DNA from: Cycas panzhihuaensis
Lineage: Eukaryota > Cycadophyta
Assembly (NCBI GenBank): GCA_023213395.1
Contig: CM041465.1
Coordinates: 134,609,741-134,673,740, forward strand
Direction of reading: 5' to 3'
DNA length: 64,000 nt
Positions 1-10,672 of the stretch are shown here, in pieces. The position numbers were made by a program, and so were the translations under genes. The stretch's first letter is position 1, and every line of letters begins with the position of its first letter. The notes under the pieces were generated by a model. It made no database searches. It had not been told where the DNA came from and worked only from the letters and a program-made list of their open reading frames with translations.

Positions 1-142
1 TGACTAAGCAAGTTGTCATTTACTTCATCAAGCATGTTGATCACCAAACCAAAGGACAAGTTTTCAAAGTCATTTTTAAATACAGGTGCTAAAAGTTCAA
101 GGACAAATGAAAAATGATAGTGATGACCATTAAGGGGGAGTA

Positions 143-472
143 TGTTGAGGTTAATGCTCATCACCCCACTCTTACCTTTTGTATATGTGAGTGCACACAT
201 GTTAATGTAAGTTAGGTAAGGTTAATTTTAACTTGAGTTAAGTATTATTTTAATGTTGTTTGAATTTAGAGGTTGAGGAGGTTTCCCTCCTCCCTCATAA
301 TTATATATTTCTGGGGTGAAAACCCTAATGTCTTTTGATGCCACCAACATTTGGAAACTTATTATACTTTTTTAAAATGGATTAAATAATATTGATATTT
401 GCTTATGTTTTCTCAATATGGATTGATGTGCATACCTACTCCACTCTGCTCTTATTGTATTATTTTCCAACA
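143..472 (+). mobile_element. LTR of a retrotransposon lying mostly upstream
   Basis: A polypurine tract (TAAGGGGGAG, 131-140) is followed two bases later by TGTTGAGG. The segment runs to TTTTCCAACA at 472, so the ends form the TGTTG...CAACA inverted termini usual for plant LTRs, over 330 bp. A TATA-like stretch (ATAATTATATATT) lies inside at about 297-309. The PPT placement makes this the 3' LTR of a plus-strand element. The body would be at 1-142 and beyond the window; I see no recognisable protein domain in 1-142. The target duplication cannot be checked because the 5' end is outside. Confidence 0.55.
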
Positions 473-1924
473 AGCTGTAGGATTATAAATATTGCTAGAT
501 CTTATTTGAATAAAATTTCAAGCACACCCATAGCCTATTAATTAGTTATATAAATATGTTATACTTCATTAATATTAAGTAGTGTCTTATCATCCTCAAT
601 TGTGATATTATACGTACAATCTTAAAAGCATAAAATAATGGACAATTAATATGAATTAATGCCTTTTTTCAATTTTCTTTATAGTATTTGGTTATCCATC
701 ACAAAGTGAATGTGCTAATATGTAATCCTTATTTGCATCTATAATCATAACCAAGCAAAAACATAATTAATTATAAATGTGATCTCTTTAAATCTATGCT
801 AATGATTTAATGTACCCTATGTTGTCAATTAAAAACCCTTAAAGGATTATCACCATGCTTATATATCAAACAAGAAATTACTCCTAAACAAATCTCAATA
901 TATATAATAAAAGAGCACTTTGTTAAGGAGCAAAGAGTGGGTGCCTGCTTATTCTGCTTAAAGTAGGCATCACACAAGTGAATCACTTAAAAATTCATTA
1001 TTCATATGACAAAGCAAAATGTACATAATTATAGACCTAAAAAAAATAATGCACCCTTTTCCTTTTATGATACCATTATCACAGATATTGAGAAAATGTT
1101 ACATGTTAAAACAATATCGCTTTTATAATAGTTCATACAAAAATCATTATCTATTTTGTAAGCTTAGCTTGTAACAAACCATTTTGTTAGATCTCACATG
1201 GTCATAGGTTTAAAACTCATAGAGGCCAAACTACAAAGAGGAGGATAATGTCACCTTGTCATGAAGTGGTATCTTCATACAAGCCCATATGGCAATATAT
1301 GATATAGTTTCATGGTTGTTTCAATTAATAAAAGTAGTGGTCAATGGTCAATGGTTAGTACATAATGATTATGGTTACTAACTCATGGTAAATGTTAAGG
1401 CAATGATCAATGATAGTAACTTGTATACTCTTAATGCCGTAGTTAAGATGATTTAAAACTTGCTATGATACATGGTTGAAGTGAAGCCACAAACAAGTAT
1501 GTCAAGTTTGTTAGAGAAGGAACCCATTGGGGTAATATAAGAGCATTATGGTCACCTTAAGTAGGTGCAGTTAATGAGAATATAGGAGAGTGATGGAAGA
1601 TCTTAAACATGAATAAACGTAGGATTAATAAAAGGTGATATGTGATTAACATGAATTAAGCACAACTTATAAGATATAGGGCACCCATCAATATATATAA
1701 GGCACATGTATATCAATAGTTAATAAAACCACATATGAACATGAGGTAAGCATTGTCCTGAACATATAATAGTAAAAGGTAAAAATAAAATATTACATAG
1801 GTAACTTAATGCAATAAGGTGAGGATTCCCTAAACTAATATTGATCTCAAAGATGATCATAATACACATAATAAAGGACCAGGTGTAATGATGCAATTGA
1901 TTAATAAAAGAATTAGCTAAAAGC
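473..1924. other. AT-rich intergenic DNA, nothing recognised
   Basis: Very AT-rich sequence with no ORF of convincing composition, no element ends and no splice-bounded coding stretch. The short minus-strand open frame at 1,720-1,992 has no recognisable domain and crosses the LINE boundary, so it was not called. Confidence 0.6.
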
Positions 1925-1937
1925 ATTATAACTACCA
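1925..1937. repeat. Candidate target-site duplication, 3' side of the LINE
   Basis: ATTATAACTACCA lies directly against the T-run (1,938-1,946), which is the minus-strand poly(A) tail. It matches ATCATAACTACTA at 8,264-8,276 in 11 of 13 positions. Two transitions in an old insertion are reasonable, but the match is short and could be chance. Confidence 0.45.
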
Positions 1938-2102
1938 TTTTTTTTTGATAAGGTAAAATTGAATTATAAGTGGGTTTGAAATAGGGTCCCACAACCTAGT
2001 ACATCAATATTCTTTAGGCTTCCCAGTCAAAGATGACTGTGACATCCCCACAGTCTAGGCATAAGAACTATATTGCCAGGACAAGCCCCATGGCTAGCTA
2101 TC

Positions 2103-3200
2103 TCAGACCCTATCCTTCTCCACCAGAACCATAAGATCCTCAGGAAAGTCAAACCTCCACACGATGTCTTCCTTTTGCCTAATCCCCCAGTTTGCCAAAA
2201 AGTCAGCCGCTTTGTTTCCTTCTCTCAGTGTGTGCCTTATGTAGACTTCTTCTAGGCCCTTAAGACTCTCCTTCGCATCATTGATCATGGACTAAAATCT
2301 CTAGTCCGGGAGGGTTGAGCCTTTCAGCAAATTAATGACTGCCTATGAATCTCCCTCAATTACCAGTCGCCTAATGCCTCCTTCGAGGGCTAAATCAATA
2401 GCTTTAAACATAGCATACATTTCTGTAAAGTGGTTTGTTTGGTACTCATAATAATCCGCGAAGGCCTAAATGGGGTTACCCTTGTTATCTTTGCAAATGC
2501 CCCCTCCCCCAACTTCTCCAAGATTCCCTTTTGAAGCTCCATCGAAGTTTATTTTTAGCCAAGGCTCCTCTGGTGGCAGCCAACTACTACATCTAACCTT
2601 TACAGCCTCATATACTAGATCTATACCCCACTTAAGCAGAATCTTATTCTCTGTCAAGGTAGTGTGTTTCTCCTTAATGTTTATAACATTCTCCCTGATG
2701 TCTATACATATTTTTTTGAAGGTAGCATACTGGCCCATCTATTTCCCCTAGAAGATTCTTCTGTTTCTTTCCTTCCACGATAATATCGGTAATGCACTCT
2801 TCCAAATACAACTTAAGACTTTAGTTCTGAATGGGCTTTGCCAGGCAAGCCATAAATCAACAACCTTTTCGGAAAAGGTCCAGCACACCTCCAGTTTACC
2901 CAACAGCATCCCCCATACCTCCCTTGAGTATGGACACCCAAGTAAGATATGGTCCATGGATTCTTCTTCTTTACAACATAGAATACACCTGTTGGGCAAG
3001 TGGAACCCCCTCTTTTTGAGGTTATCCATGGTGAGAATTTTGTTCCTTAAACAGATCCACCAAAAACCTGTGATCTTGGGGATAAGTAAGAGCTTCCAAA
3101 CACCTTCTAGTATTACATTCCTTTGGTCTCCTCTCACTAGGCATAAGTAGTGGTACCCCTGTTTGGCGATATATTCCCTAGACGGGCTTAAGGGCCACAC
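2103..3200 (-). pseudogene. LINE ORF2 C-terminus: zf-RVT and RNase H domains
   Basis: The 2,748-3,200 part reads WWICLRNKILTMDNL followed by a cysteine/histidine cluster (RCILC...DHILLGCPYSREVW). This is the zinc-binding domain that follows RT in plant LINEs. It is followed at 2,466-2,738 by the start of an RNase H fold, where WLKINFDGASKGN carries the first catalytic aspartate, and at 2,103-2,288 by its end (REGNKAADFLANWG). The two RNase H pieces are in different frames with stops between them. ORF2 ends near 2,103. RNase H helps remove the RNA strand during reverse transcription. It is common in plant but not mammalian L1 elements. Confidence 0.85.
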
Positions 3201-3959
3201 AACCGAGTCCGAGGAAGACGTCCTAGGAATATAGCTTTTTCCCAGGACCCTTTTGATTTTGTACAGACCCTCCTGAAGTGACTGCTCCCCCTAAAATTCC
3301 TCAAAGTTTCTTCAACTTCTATCTCTTCCTATCCCGGTCCAATAGTCCTTCATGTGTGATCCATATAACCTAACACTAGGGTCCTAAATAGGTGCTAGAT
3401 TAGGATATTTCTTTAAGGCCTTATCACAGCACCATGCATCCTCCCAGAACTTAATGGAGCTGCCATCTCCCAATCTCCATTTGAGGCCTCCTCTAACAGC
3501 TTTCCATGCTTTAAGGATACTCCTCCAAATGGTTGAGCCTACCGGTGAAGTAGTGTTTTCGATGAGATAACCACCTTGTAGATATTTCCATGTTAGAATC
3601 TTCTCCCATAGTCTCTCTCCCCCTTTGATTAGACGCTAGCCCAACTTGGCCCCAAGAGCAGTATTAAAAGATGGAATCCTTCTGAGATTGAGTCCTCCGG
3701 CCCATTTTGGAGTACAGACTTTATTCCAGCTCACCAAGTGTATCCTGTCTTTATTCTTTGCCTCAGACTAAAGAAATCTCTTCTCGATGGTTTCTATAGA
3801 ATTCGAGATTCCAGGGGGCATTCTGAAAATGGACATCCAGTATACTGGAATGCTCTAAAGGGCAGATGCCAGTAGTAGAAGCTTCCCCGCTAGACTTAAA
3901 AGGGAACCTTTCCAGCCAACCAACTTCCTTTGTATCCTGTCTATGAGGGGGCTCCATAT

Positions 3960-5278
3960 TTCCTTAGTCATCTTACCTTCGAAGAGAGGCATACCAAGGT
4001 AAGTTGTGGGGAGCTTCTTAATACCCATCCCTAAAATCCTACTGATCCTACTTTATGTGCCCTCTAGGGTATTTATGAAGTAGACATTACTTTTGTTCAC
4101 ACTGATCTTCTAATTTATAGCCCTCTCAAAATATCCCAAGATATCCTTAAATTTAGATGCCTCTTTAATGGCTGCCTTCCCTAGGAAGATATTACGAATT
4201 GGTGGTGGACCACATTGTCCACCCCTGATGTTAGTTTTATGCCTTTAATAATCCCTTATCTTCTAGCTGCCTCCATGGCTCTACCCAACATTTTAGCCAT
4301 AGTTATATAAAGAAAGGGAGAGAGAGGATCGCCTTGTCTCAATCCCCTAAAGCCTGGGAAAAAGTTGGAAGAGGAGCCATTGATGATGATTGAGAATTAT
4401 GGGTTACCTATGCAAAGCTTGATCCAAGTCTGCTATAATTCCCTAAAACCAAACGCCTCTAGACAATCTATAAGGCACTCCCAGGAGACCCTATCGAAGG
4501 CCTTTGTGAGATCAATCTGAATGAGCGTCGCGGGCTCCTTCCTTTCCCTAACTGAATGAATTGTTTCATGAACTACTATGAAGCTATCATAGATATGTCT
4601 TCCCTGAAGGAAACCATCCTGATTCTGAGAAATAATGTTTGGCATGATTTTCTTTAGTCTATTGGCTAGGACCTTAATTATAATCTTATATTTAATATTA
4701 CATAGACTAATGGGATGGTACTCCTACATTCTCTTCGCCCCTTCTTCTTTAGGGATAAGAACAAGGAATGTAACTTGCCATTCCTGTAGAATCTTATTAT
4801 TTATATAGAATTCTTGCAGAGCCTCCATAAGGTCATCCTTTATAATATCCCAAAACTCCTGAAAGAACCCTGAGGGAAAATTGTCGGGGCCCAGAGCTTT
4901 GTCTCTCTTCATACCAAAGAGAGTCAGTCTAACCTCTTCCTGAGTAAAATGGGCTATCAGACGTGCATTTTGGGATTCCTTCACCAAACTGGGAATGTTT
5001 CTTAGGAAATCCTTCCTTCTATCCTTATCACCATCCTGCGGCTCAGTATATAAATCCTTGAAGTAATCACTAGTCGTTTCCTTTATGTCTTCCATAGAGC
5101 TCACTACTGAGCCATCTTCCCTTAGAAGGTTAGTTATTCTGTTGCTCGCTCTATGCTTAGCTATGGTCATATGGAAAATTTTAGTGTTTTTATCGCCTTC
5201 AGCCAACCATAATGCCCTAAATTCTTGTCTCAAATGGATTTCCTCTCTGGTGAGAATCTCCTCCAAGTTTTCAACCAA
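3960..5278 (-). pseudogene. LINE ORF2 reverse transcriptase domain
   Basis: Conserved non-LTR RT blocks are visible: the N-terminal stretch at 4,724-5,278 (DKALGPDNFPSGFFQEFW), then IDLTKAFDRVSWECL at about 4,450-4,540, which holds the first catalytic aspartate, and RGLRQGDPLSPFLY at about 4,300-4,345. The expected FADD box after QF (about 4,200-4,250) is not intact: after QF the frame goes straight into an unrelated short stretch and a TAG, so a small deletion appears to have removed the catalytic pair. In-frame stops interrupt the domain. The enzyme would have primed DNA synthesis on nicked chromosomal DNA. Confidence 0.85.
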
Positions 5279-5459
5279 TTCCTTCTCTGTCTTATCTAGA
5301 TCTGGGGATCTGCCCTCCCGTTGTATCCTATCCTCTGTTTCTTTCAGATTGCAGATGGTTTTGCCCTTAAGTTCATGGATGTTTTGAAAGACTTCTTTAT
5401 TCCATACTTTTACTTACCTTTTTACCCAGTCTAATTTCTTCAAAAATCTATACATTGTG

Positions 5460-6274
5460 TGGCCATAAATTTGAACACCCCACCATTCCTCAATCTTATT
5501 TTAGAAATCAGGGTGATGAAGCCACATCGATTCGAACCTGAAAGGTGATCCAATGTATTTTCCCAAATCCGAGAATTGAAATAGGAGAGGGGGATGATCT
5601 GAATTAATCCTCGGCAGAGCCTCTAGGGTGAAGTCCTTAAAACACCTCACCCGATCGTAATTGACCAACACCCTGTCCAGCCTGATTTGTATTAAAGAAT
5701 TCCCTATATGCTTATTGGACCAGGTATATGAAGTACCCCTAAGCTTAATGTCCTCCAAACCCCCCTATTGTAGGAAGCCACCAAACTCGCTCATACTACT
5801 AGTCCAACCTACTGTACCCCCTCTTTTATCCCCTGGGCATAGTGCCGTATTGAAGTCCCCTGCCAATAGCCATGGGGCTCCGTAATCCCTGTGGGCTTCT
5901 AGTATTCTATCCCATAGCCTCTTCCTAGCCTCCTGAAGATTTGGGACATAGACATTAATGGCTAGCCATCTTAGATTATTGCTTTTATTTGTTAACCATA
6001 AAGAAACAAAGGATTCCTCAGCCAGATAAATTTCACCAGACTAAAGCCTCAGATCCCATAACACCATTAAACCCCCTACTTCTTGAGCATAGTCAATCTC
6101 TATGCCCTCTGCTTTCCTCTAGATTTTATTTCTGAACCTTAGACCTTTCTCCTTACTTAGCTTTGTTTCCTGTAAAAACATTAAATCTGGGAGATGTCTG
6201 TCCCTCATATCCCTGATAATTCTCTATTTCGAGGGGGCATTCAGTCCCCAAACATTCCATGATATAATTTTCAT
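5460..6274 (-). pseudogene. LINE ORF2 endonuclease domain
   Basis: ORF2 probably begins at the minus-strand ATG at 6,274, which opens MKIISWNVWGLNAPSK. This is the N-terminal motif of exonuclease/endonuclease/phosphatase-family LINE endonucleases. The C-terminal half at 5,501-5,758 shows LRGTSYTWSNK, LDRVLVN and the catalytic SDHPPLLF box. The middle is in other frames with stops. The enzyme nicks target DNA to start target-primed reverse transcription. From 6,274 to the end near 2,103 ORF2 would be about 1,390 codons, normal for plant L1. Confidence 0.8.
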
Positions 6275-6289
6275 CTCTTTCTTCTTTGC

Positions 6290-7981
6290 TCCCAGACTTC
6301 AATAGTCTCTCCTTTTGGTGGGTCTCTGCCTTCTGTTCTAGATATGAGATTGGGCCCTTCAAAGAAGGCATCGTTTAGAGTTTTCTGATTGCCTTGATCC
6401 ACCTGGGCAACTACCTTTTTTCCTCTGAGCAGTTTCAGGGGTGGCCTACCCACCCTCTTCTCAGCTCCCATATCCGGTGGCTTCTTCTAGGTCACAACTA
6501 AGTGTGCTAAGGTATATTGGGCTGACGTCCCTAGTCCCACTAAAGTGGGCACCCCAAGGCCTTCATCCCCATCCAACCGCATCGGGGCCTCTGATTCCTG
6601 TGCTATCTGCGCTCTAGCACCAGAGAGAGAGTCCTTCCCAATCAGGGGGGGCATACCTACCCCCTCCTCAACGCCCACTTCATGTTTCTTCTTTTGTGGC
6701 TAAATCATGTGTGCTAAAGTATATTGGGCCGAGGTTCCTAGCCCAGCAGGAGTGAGAGCCCCTAGGCCACCCTCCCCTACCAGCCTCACTGGGGCCTCTG
6801 AGTCCTGAGCTACCTATTCCCCTTCCTCTAAGAGAGTGTCCTCCACATTGGGATTAACTCTAAGATTCAAGGGTGGGGTACTATGCGGTTCTAGAGGGGA
6901 CCCAGCTCGGTCCTTTATAGCTTCAGGTGCCTTAGTGTTTCCTAGAATCTCTTGTGTCTGCCCTTCTGTCCTTATCTCCATGGAGTCTGTCGCCTCTTGA
7001 GGTTTCGACTCTATTGAGTCCTCCTGCTTCCTACCCATTGAGATCTTTACACTTGGACATTTCTGGGGTAAGTGACCTAGGTTTCTATATAGTGAGCATC
7101 TGAAATGCTCCATTTCATAAACCATTGGTTGTGCCCAACTCCCATCCTCCGTGTCAATCCGTATATCATCCAGAAGAGGTTTGTTAATCCTGACCAGGGC
7201 ACAGAACCTGGCGTTTATGAGTTTACTTCTGTTCTTTGTCGCCGAGTCTACTGTTATAAGAGGTCCCACCACTTTTTTGATTCCTTTTAGCACTTCGTGG
7301 TTCTAGTGAAGTAAGGGAAGACCCGGCAATTGGATCCATATGGGTGCTTACCTGATTTTGGAAATGGAATGATCAAAATCCCTATGCCATTTTTCAAGAG
7401 ATAAGGCCTTTCTACCGAGAATCCATGGGCCCTTAGGAGAATACTGGTCATATCCTCGTAGGAAAGAAATTTAAATAGCACGCAGCCCTTTGGCATAACT
7501 ATTACTTCCACATTGCCTACCGTTTTCTATTTGATCCTTATCCAGTTTCTGATGGTTTCCAGCCCTGGTCTGGGTCCAGAGAATTTACCGATAAGGCAGT
7601 TCTCCCAATATTTCTCAGTTTTCTCTACTAATCCCTGTGGAATTTTTAGTCTAACCTTATTGTCCCGTATCTTAGGTGTCAAATCATGTGTTTCTTCCCC
7701 ATTTGCTTTCAGCACATCATAGTAGGATCTCCCCAGTGAAAAATTAGGGTTCTAGTTCTAGTTTTGAAGTGTCTGGTGTCTATCCATATTTAAACTATTA
7801 TATAATGCAAAGAAATAAACCCCATGCAAGGGCGGCAGGGACTTACCATGGCCTTAGATTCAATAGTAACAGTCACAACCTCTATGCTTCTCTCTGGTTT
7901 GTTTGCCTCCACTTCTTTCTTCGTCTGGTCTGGAAGGGAGCCATTGATCCCCTTCACTGAGGTTCTTACATTTCCAAGCAA
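6290..7981 (-). pseudogene. LINE ORF1 (RNA-binding, DUF4283-like plus zinc knuckle)
   Basis: The 7,527-7,715 reading frame has KYWENCLIGKFSGPRPG, and 7,287-7,511 continues with VLFKFLSYEDMTSIL. Together they resemble the DUF4283 fold at the start of plant L1 ORF1. The 6,814-7,293 frame has a knuckle CSLYRNLGHLPQKC in which the second cysteine is a tyrosine, followed by a low-complexity Pro/Glu-rich tail. At least three frames are needed, so it is broken. The start is uncertain (somewhere between about 7,715 and 8,040). ORF1 protein normally coats the element RNA. Confidence 0.65.
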
Positions 7982-8263
7982 TGAAATGCTTCTCCTGTCA
8001 ATGCTGAGTTGGGAGCTGGTGCGTCTTTCCTCCGTTGCATCTTGATTGGGGGGACAACTTGCCCTAAATGTATCAATGATCCTTGGTCAGGCGTCCACAC
8101 CACCATAGATAGGAGGACGCCATTATGTTTGGGTCCTCTGTAAGCTACTTAGCGCCACCACCTGTGCCGAAACCGGAAACCCTAGACGCAGTTGCAGGGA
8201 ACCACTCGTCTCCGTCTCGGTTGTCTCTATTCACTTTAAATTCCCTAAATAATGTGTTACGGT

Positions 8264-8276
8264 ATCATAACTACTA
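8264..8276. repeat. Candidate target-site duplication, 5' side of the LINE
   Basis: ATCATAACTACTA, matching 1,925-1,937 in 11 of 13 bases. It sets the suggested 5' limit of the LINE. The element's GC-richer leader fades before this point, so the exact end is uncertain. Confidence 0.4.
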
Positions 8277-10150
8277 TAAGCTAATGGTGAATAAGTCATA
8301 ATTTTACAGATATGAATTCCCTTAATAATAAATTTGAAGGAAAAATAATATCAACTAAATTCACCATAAAATCCTCACATATAAACTTCTGTCTTTCCCT
8401 ATTATAAAATCACAATTATTTTTGGGTCAATAATAAATCTTTCTTTTGGAAATAATTACATTTATATAGAAGACAGATATAAACTAATGAGTTCCTCATT
8501 CACTTAAAAGGATAGTATTTTTCATGTGAAAAATCACAATTGAGCCATAGTTATTATACTTAAATTATAGAATTTCATTTTAGTTGATTATTACTTAGAA
8601 TATATAAGTGTCATTATATGGCAATCATTAAAGGTTGGGGAGTGCTCACACTTCTTTAATGAACACTAATTGATAATGCAATTATTATACCATCTATAGA
8701 CTTAGTTTCTCTAACACACACTTAGGTAAGGGGTTAAAGGAACTTAATGCCATTAAGGGCATATATGAGCTAACATGAAACAACTAACTCAAAAGTTATT
8801 TTTTATAGAAATAAGAATAATAAAATATCTTCATGTTGTCTAGGATTGATCTCTTTATAGTTTCCATTATATTGTTATTGTTATTGAGTTTGAGAGACTA
8901 ATAAATTAGAGCTTTAAAGGATAAAAGTCCCATTCTTATTATGAAATTCATTTTTCTTTTATACTAGACTTTAATGGATCCCACTAATTATAAACAAGTT
9001 CATATATTACATTCTAAATGTTAAGGGATACTTTTTAATTAAAAAAAAAAAAAAAGAGAGTTAGAAGAAAAACATATTTAAAAATTATTAATTTAAATAT
9101 TCAAAATTGACATTATGCCAAATCATGAATAATGTCATTTTCATTCATTTTATTATATTCTATATGATGTGATTAGATTGCTCATAGTCCACCTTACTAT
9201 TTCAAAATAGATTCCATTTAACTTTTCTTTGCCTTGTAATTGTTGAAAGTGGATATGTGGGATGCAAATTCACTAGTTTCATTCGCTTTTGTGTATCGAC
9301 CAATCTCAACTACGATTTCCAAATAACTCCAAATCCATGCAAGAGAAATGCTCAACTTTTCTTAAGACCTAGTTAGCCATGACATCAATCATCTTTAAAG
9401 CCAACTTAGAACCTATTTTTGCCCAAGTAGAAAAAGAATAAAAACTAAAGATAATATGGTGGGTATGGGTCTCGTGTCGCCTTAATCATTGTGGAAGAAA
9501 TAAAGATTTCTTATAATATAAGATCTTAATAAGTCCTAATAACAATTTATTTCTCACGAGAGGGAATAAAACATATAACCATAAATTCCTTTAAAAAAAG
9601 GTATCCATACCAAGTTAAACTTCTTTGGTGATTGAAATCTAGATTCCTTGAGTAATGAATGTCCTACTATGGCACCACAACCCATGTCATCCTTAGGCAT
9701 TAAATAAATAATGTATGTTAAGTATTCTAGGTGATTTAATGCTTAATATTTCTTAAGCATGCATATATATCTATGAATCACATTTCAATGCTCAATATAG
9801 CGTATGGAAGTATTAAGATTTTGTAGGAACTAAGGTAGTGATCATTAGTTGATGAAAACAATGAACCATACATTCCATGTTTATATTTTTTAATCCAATA
9901 AGAGGATGACTATTGTATAATTTTAGGTCACCGCCCCCTCCATAAACACCCATGGACGCACCCATAAGCCATATATGTAGATGACAATAAAGTAAAGAAG
10001 ATAATATAATATATATACTAAGGACATGCTTCATCGTTAGAATTTGACAGAAACCCATATTTACCTATCAAGTTTACATTAACAATTTAAAATTCAAAAT
10101 TAACTAGGAGAATATAGGTTAAAATTTCTTATGCATACGCTTTTCTAATA
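8277..10150. other. AT-rich intergenic DNA, nothing recognised
   Basis: AT-rich sequence with a poly(A) run near 9,040. No element ends, coding domain or repeat array was recognised. The minus-strand open frame at 9,813-10,058 shows no family motif and ordinary AT-rich composition. Confidence 0.55.
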
Positions 10151-10159
10151 TTCTCTACG

Positions 10160-10330
10160 TTAGATTTTAAAACAAATCGCTATGCAAAATACGACGGCAA
10201 GAATACCATCGTGATTGACGCATGCTGCGACGGCTAAAATAAACCTCGGTAGGCAGATTTGACGTTAATATTCCAAAAGCCAGGTTAGTGTTGATCGACA
10301 CATCTGTATGCTATTTTGCGACGGAAAGAT
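10160..10330 (+). promoter_or_regulatory. CpG-richer promoter-like segment with three CGACGG motifs
   Basis: In an otherwise CpG-poor region this stretch carries TACGACGGCAA (about 10,181), TGCGACGGCTA (about 10,226) and TGCGACGGAAA (about 10,316), plus other CpGs. The first and last copies are both preceded by ATGC and an A/T tract. Retained CpG suggests an unmethylated region such as a promoter. The link to the leader-like exon just downstream is inference. Confidence 0.35.
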
Positions 10331-10672
10331 TTTTCCATCTGCTTTTTTGGTTTTTGTTTTAACGTTAAATTTTATGCGAATAAATAATTCTGTTGTAATT
10401 TTTTGTTCGTGGAGAGAGGCAGTGGATTATTCGTCAATTTTCTCCAGAGAACATCAGACGAAGAAGAGGAGATCTGCCAAAACCCTTGAGAATTCCATTG
10501 CAGGATATGATCTAAGATCTTTAGATCTTTATATTTTCCATTGTAATTTCTCATTACAATTGGGGATTTGTGTATCTTCTCTATCTGTTTTTTCTCTGGC
10601 GATTCCCCAGCTCTCCGGCAATCTATTATTTGGCCGATTCGGGGATCTGAGGAGTGTTCCTGTTATCACCAG
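10331..10672 (+). other. Candidate 5' non-coding exon (possibly of the RHD3-like gene)
   Basis: The segment has the C/T-rich, moderately GC composition of a plant 5' UTR, with an AGAAGAGGAG stretch and TTCTCTATCTGTTTTTTCTC. It ends at ATCACCAG followed by GTTTTGAG, a good donor (GT at 10,673). A 123-codon open frame at 10,308-10,679 spans it but has no recognisable domain and is probably incidental. The RHD3-like coding exon at 46,022 has an acceptor two bases before its ATG, so that gene must have an upstream non-coding exon on the plus strand, and this is the best candidate seen. It could equally be the leader of a different, unrecognised gene. Confidence 0.35.

Larger units (their letters stand above)
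1938..8263 (-). mobile_element. Plant L1-type LINE, near full length, decayed
   Basis: A non-LTR retrotransposon of about 6.3 kb on the minus strand. Reading from high to low coordinates: a GC-richer 5' leader (about 8,000-8,260), ORF1 with a DUF4283-like domain and a knuckle, then ORF2 with apurinic-type endonuclease, reverse transcriptase, zf-RVT and RNase H, a short 3' UTR and an A-tail (T-run at 1,938-1,946). Domain order and size match plant L1 elements that carry a C-terminal RNase H. There are many in-frame stops, mostly TAG, plus several frameshifts, so it is dead. The 5' boundary rests on the candidate target duplication and is less certain than the 3' end. Confidence 0.85.
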
